This document shows positions 34,917 to 64,000 of a stretch of DNA of 64,000 bases, piece by piece. Position 1 is the stretch's first letter, and the number at the start of each line of letters is the position of its first letter. The translations under genes were made by a program, and so were the position numbers. The notes under the pieces are model-generated. The model searched no databases. It was not told the DNA's origin and saw only the letters and a program-made list of their open reading frames with translations. The stretch comes from Oasisia sp. SBJ-2009 (Eukaryota; Annelida; Polychaeta; Sabellida; Siboglinidae): assembly GCA_964017155.1 (NCBI GenBank), contig OZ024862.1, positions 41,886,175 to 41,950,174 on the forward strand, written 5' to 3'.

Positions 34917-35490
34917 AATTTCTTTATCACTGACGTTGAAGATGCCCCCGAAAGACGAAGTGTCTTTCTTGCCAGTGAGAGATAACCACAAGAGAGAAAC
35001 TGTCTTTGGGCAATGGGAACAGTGACCTTGAGAGATGAAGATTCTTTATTGCTAGTGGAAAAGATAACAACAAGAGATGAAGTCTTGTCATCAGAGAGAA
35101 GGATAACTTAAGATGAAAAAAATATCTGTGTCGCTGGTGAGAAAGATAATATCAACTATCAAGATATGAAGTGTCTTGTGACGAGTGAGAAAGGTAACCT
35201 TAAGAGATGAAGTGTCTTTGTTGCTAGTGAGATAGTGTATGTTTTGCCAGTAGCAAAGATGCTAGTAACTTCAAGAGATGAAGTATCTTTACCTCCAGAT
35301 GCCAGTGGAATAGACATGCTGAAAACTCATGGGATTAAGTGTCTTTATTGTCAGAGAGAAAGATAATCTCAAAAGATGAAATATCTTTAATGCGAGAAGC
35401 GGGAAGCGATAAGCTTGAGATTAAGTGACTTTGTCACCAGTGAAAAAGATAACCTCAAGAGATGAAGTTATTAGTCACCGGTAAGACAGA
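34905..35490 (+). repeat. degenerate minisatellite starting at the CFDP1 stop codon
   Basis: Units of roughly 40-45 bp with the core AAGAGATGAAGTGTCTTT, then GTGAGAAAGATAACC, recur 10-13 times. The first recognisable unit is the end of the CFDP1 coding sequence, where AGCAAGAGATGA supplies Ser-Lys-Arg-stop. Units have diverged by substitutions and small indels. Confidence 0.75.
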
Positions 35491-35640
35491 TCATATTGCC
35501 TGTCTGTCCATAGAGTGAGTGTCCTGCAGATGCTCTGGGGGAAATGAGTAGGAAAACTGGAAAGCTGCTCTGATGGTGGCCAGTGAGGACACTGGGAAGT
35601 TATCAACTCGGCTTATCCTCATTGTCCCCAGATTGACCTA

Positions 35641-36430
35641 GGTCTCACCACTGCTCTACCTAATGGGTTTGCCTAGGTCTCACCACTGCTCTACCTAATG
35701 GGTTTGCCTAGGTCTCACCACTGCTCTACCTAATGGGTTTGCCTAGGTCTCACCACTGCTCTACCTAATGGGTTTGCCTAGGTCTCACCACTGCTCTACC
35801 TAATGGGTTTGCCTAGGTCTCACCACTGCTCTACCTAATGGGTTTGCCTAGGTCTCACCACTGCTCTACCTAATGGGTTTGCCTAGGTCTCACCACTGCT
35901 CTACCTAATGGGTTTGCCTAGGTCTCACCACTGCTCTACCTAATGGGTTTGCCTAGGTCTCACCACTGCTCTACCAAATGGGTTTGCCTAGGTCTCACCA
36001 CTGCTCTACCTAATGGGTTTGCCTAGGTCTCACCACTGCTCTACCTAATGGGTTTGCCTAGGTCTCACCACTGCTCTACCTAATGGGTTTGCCTAGGTCT
36101 CACCACTGCTCTACCTAATGGGTTTGCCTAGGTCTCACCACTGCTCTACCTAATGGGTTTGCCTAGGTCTCACCACTGCTCTACCTAATGGGTTTGCCTA
36201 GGTCTCACCACTGCTCTACCTAATGGGTTTGCCTAGGTCTCACCACTGCTCTACCTAATGGGTTTGCCTAGGTCTTACCTATGCTCCACCTAATGGGTTC
36301 GCCTAGGTCTCCGCCCTGCTCCACCTAATGGGTTTGCAAAGGTCTCCGCCCTGCTCCACCTAATGGGTTCGCCTACTTTAGGTCTCACCACTGCTACACC
36401 TATTGGGTCCGCCTAAGTCTCACCACTGGG
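35641..36430 (+). repeat. 35-bp satellite array downstream of CFDP1
   Basis: Eighteen near-identical head-to-tail copies of a 35-bp unit (GGTCTCACCACTGCTCTACC plus TAATGGGTTTGCCTA) fill 35,641-36,270. About four degraded copies follow to 36,430. Only one clear substitution in the perfect block was seen (TACCAAATGGG near 35,970). There are no spacers, so it is not a CRISPR array. Confidence 0.96.
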
Positions 36431-36733
36431 TTCACCTACTTTCTCTATCACAGACTTCACGCTTCTGTGGTGACATTTTTTCCACTACAGATATTTACAA
36501 TATAACAATTGCCAGTAATATATCAATGTTACAGCGTGAATTCCTAAGATATGTGTTTAGCATTTCAAACGTAATATATTATATATCTAAGATGAATTTT
36601 GTATGAGCAACTAGTTTGAATTGTTTGATCATTTACTGATTGTCACATATGAACTAGCATCTGTTGATTGTACATTGTGTTTTGAAATGTCACATTTGAA
36701 AATATGTCAATATGACAGCATCTGAGCTGCATA

Positions 36734-36739
36734 AATAAA
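36734..36739 (+). terminator. candidate poly(A) signal
   Basis: AATAAA followed within 20-40 bases by T- and GT-rich sequence. If used by CFDP1 the 3' untranslated region would be about 1.8 kb and include both minisatellites. A closer signal may exist. Confidence 0.3.
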
Positions 36740-37335
36740 CAATTCATTTGTTTTTTATTGTCATGTTTTGTGTTTGCGAGATATTCTAACATTAGTCAAC
36801 ATAACGTATTTGTATCATATACTTTCTTTAAAATATGGATATTTTGTCTGTGCTGAGTGTAGACTCTTTTTTATTATCATTGAATAACTGGCCTGTGACA
36901 TGTGACTGACAAATATTCAAATTGTTTTAACTGCTTATGTTTTCAAAACCTCTAAGCATCACCTCCAACTTTAGACTCCAAAAATGTCAAATTCCTCACA
37001 AATATTGCGGGGCTAAACCTACATCCAGTCCCCACCAAAAACATTTACACCACAAAATGCACACTCCTTCCATAAATATTTGGGGCTAATCTTATTTCCA
37101 GCTCCCGCAAAACATGTGGTGGTCCTTACTCCTTAGTAATGCGTGCGTACAGAGCTTCATCTAACAGACGTCGACCCCTAAAATTCATGACATATAGCTC
37201 TAGTTTGTCCGCTAGACGTCAGCACTCTGGCGATATGTTTGTTCACGTGTCTGTCCGTCGCGTTGTACACAACCAAAGCAATGAGAGTCGGCGTGTGACG
37301 GAATCACGACCGTTTCTTTAAAAACACCGGAAATT

Positions 37336-37367
37336 ATGAGCATCGAAACGACAGAATTTTCGGAACG

Positions 37368-37380
<13 letters not shown>
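37336..37380 (+). promoter_or_regulatory. upstream ORF overlapping the SPIRE start codon
   Basis: An ATG 32 bases before the SPIRE ATG opens a 14-codon frame that ends at TGA (37,378-37,380), 10 bases past the SPIRE start, in a different frame. If the transcript starts upstream of it, it would lower translation of SPIRE. Confidence 0.45.
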
Positions 37381-63885
<26,505 letters not shown>

Positions 63886-64000
63886 GTAAGTCTGGCTGAA
63901 AAAATCAAATTCCCAAAATATTTTTTAATACTTATTTGTTCCTAATAAATAATAGTTACTATTATTATTTTACTTAATTCTACGATAACAGTGTAACTGT

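Noticed and set aside
35641..36430. CRISPR-like array
   Set aside because: The 35-bp units are directly contiguous with no unique spacers, and the DNA is plainly eukaryotic; this is a satellite.

Overview
The window is animal (metazoan) genomic DNA. It is AT-rich and intron-rich, with many long (TA)n, (CA)n and (GA)n microsatellites, several minisatellites and a mixed transposon load: a Ty3/gypsy LTR element, LINE remnants, a Penelope-like remnant, a tRNA-derived SINE and MITE-like inverted repeats. The gene families are bilaterian and the repeat mix would suit an invertebrate such as a mollusc or other lophotrochozoan, but I cannot name the species from sequence.

Layout. Positions 1-16.7 kb hold no recognisable host gene. 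They contain microsatellites, decayed minus-strand LINE pieces (3.1-5.6 kb), a nest of inverted and direct repeats (4.4-8.1 kb), a MITE-like element (9.1-9.8 kb) and a structurally complete young Ty3/gypsy element on the minus strand (11,241-16,002). That element has two 225-bp LTRs that read as identical and a 5-bp target duplication. It sits inside an older plus-strand LINE fragment.

From 17.0 kb to the right edge there are four host genes, assembled exon by exon with every splice phase checked: HSBP1 (+, 3 exons, 73 aa), TMEM170 (-, 3 exons, 134 aa), CFDP1 (+, 8 exons, 309 aa) and SPIRE (+, at least 8 exons, 349 residues visible, running off the right edge). HSBP1 and TMEM170 are convergent. 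TMEM170 and CFDP1 are head to head, 1.4 kb apart. CFDP1 and SPIRE are in tandem. SPIRE has a 19-kb first intron full of repeats, a 23-nt microexon, the KIND domain and the first three WH2 actin-binding repeats.

The genes are not one pathway: a heat-shock-factor regulator, an ER/nuclear-envelope membrane protein, a chromatin-remodelling subunit and an actin nucleator. From memory, the human counterparts HSBP1, TMEM170A, CFDP1 and SPIRE2 all lie on 16q23-q24, so this looks like an old conserved gene neighbourhood.

The most notable signals are: (1) HSBP1 intron 2 has AT-AC ends with a strong U12-type donor and branch site; (2) the 3' splice site of TMEM170 exon 2 is tandemly duplicated in a 32-bp minisatellite, giving a row of near-identical acceptors; (3) SPIRE needs a microexon to hold frame, and a second 14-nt candidate microexon has the same phase; (4) the CFDP1 stop codon seems to lie in the first unit of a downstream minisatellite; (5) a fold-back repeat occupies CFDP1 intron 1.
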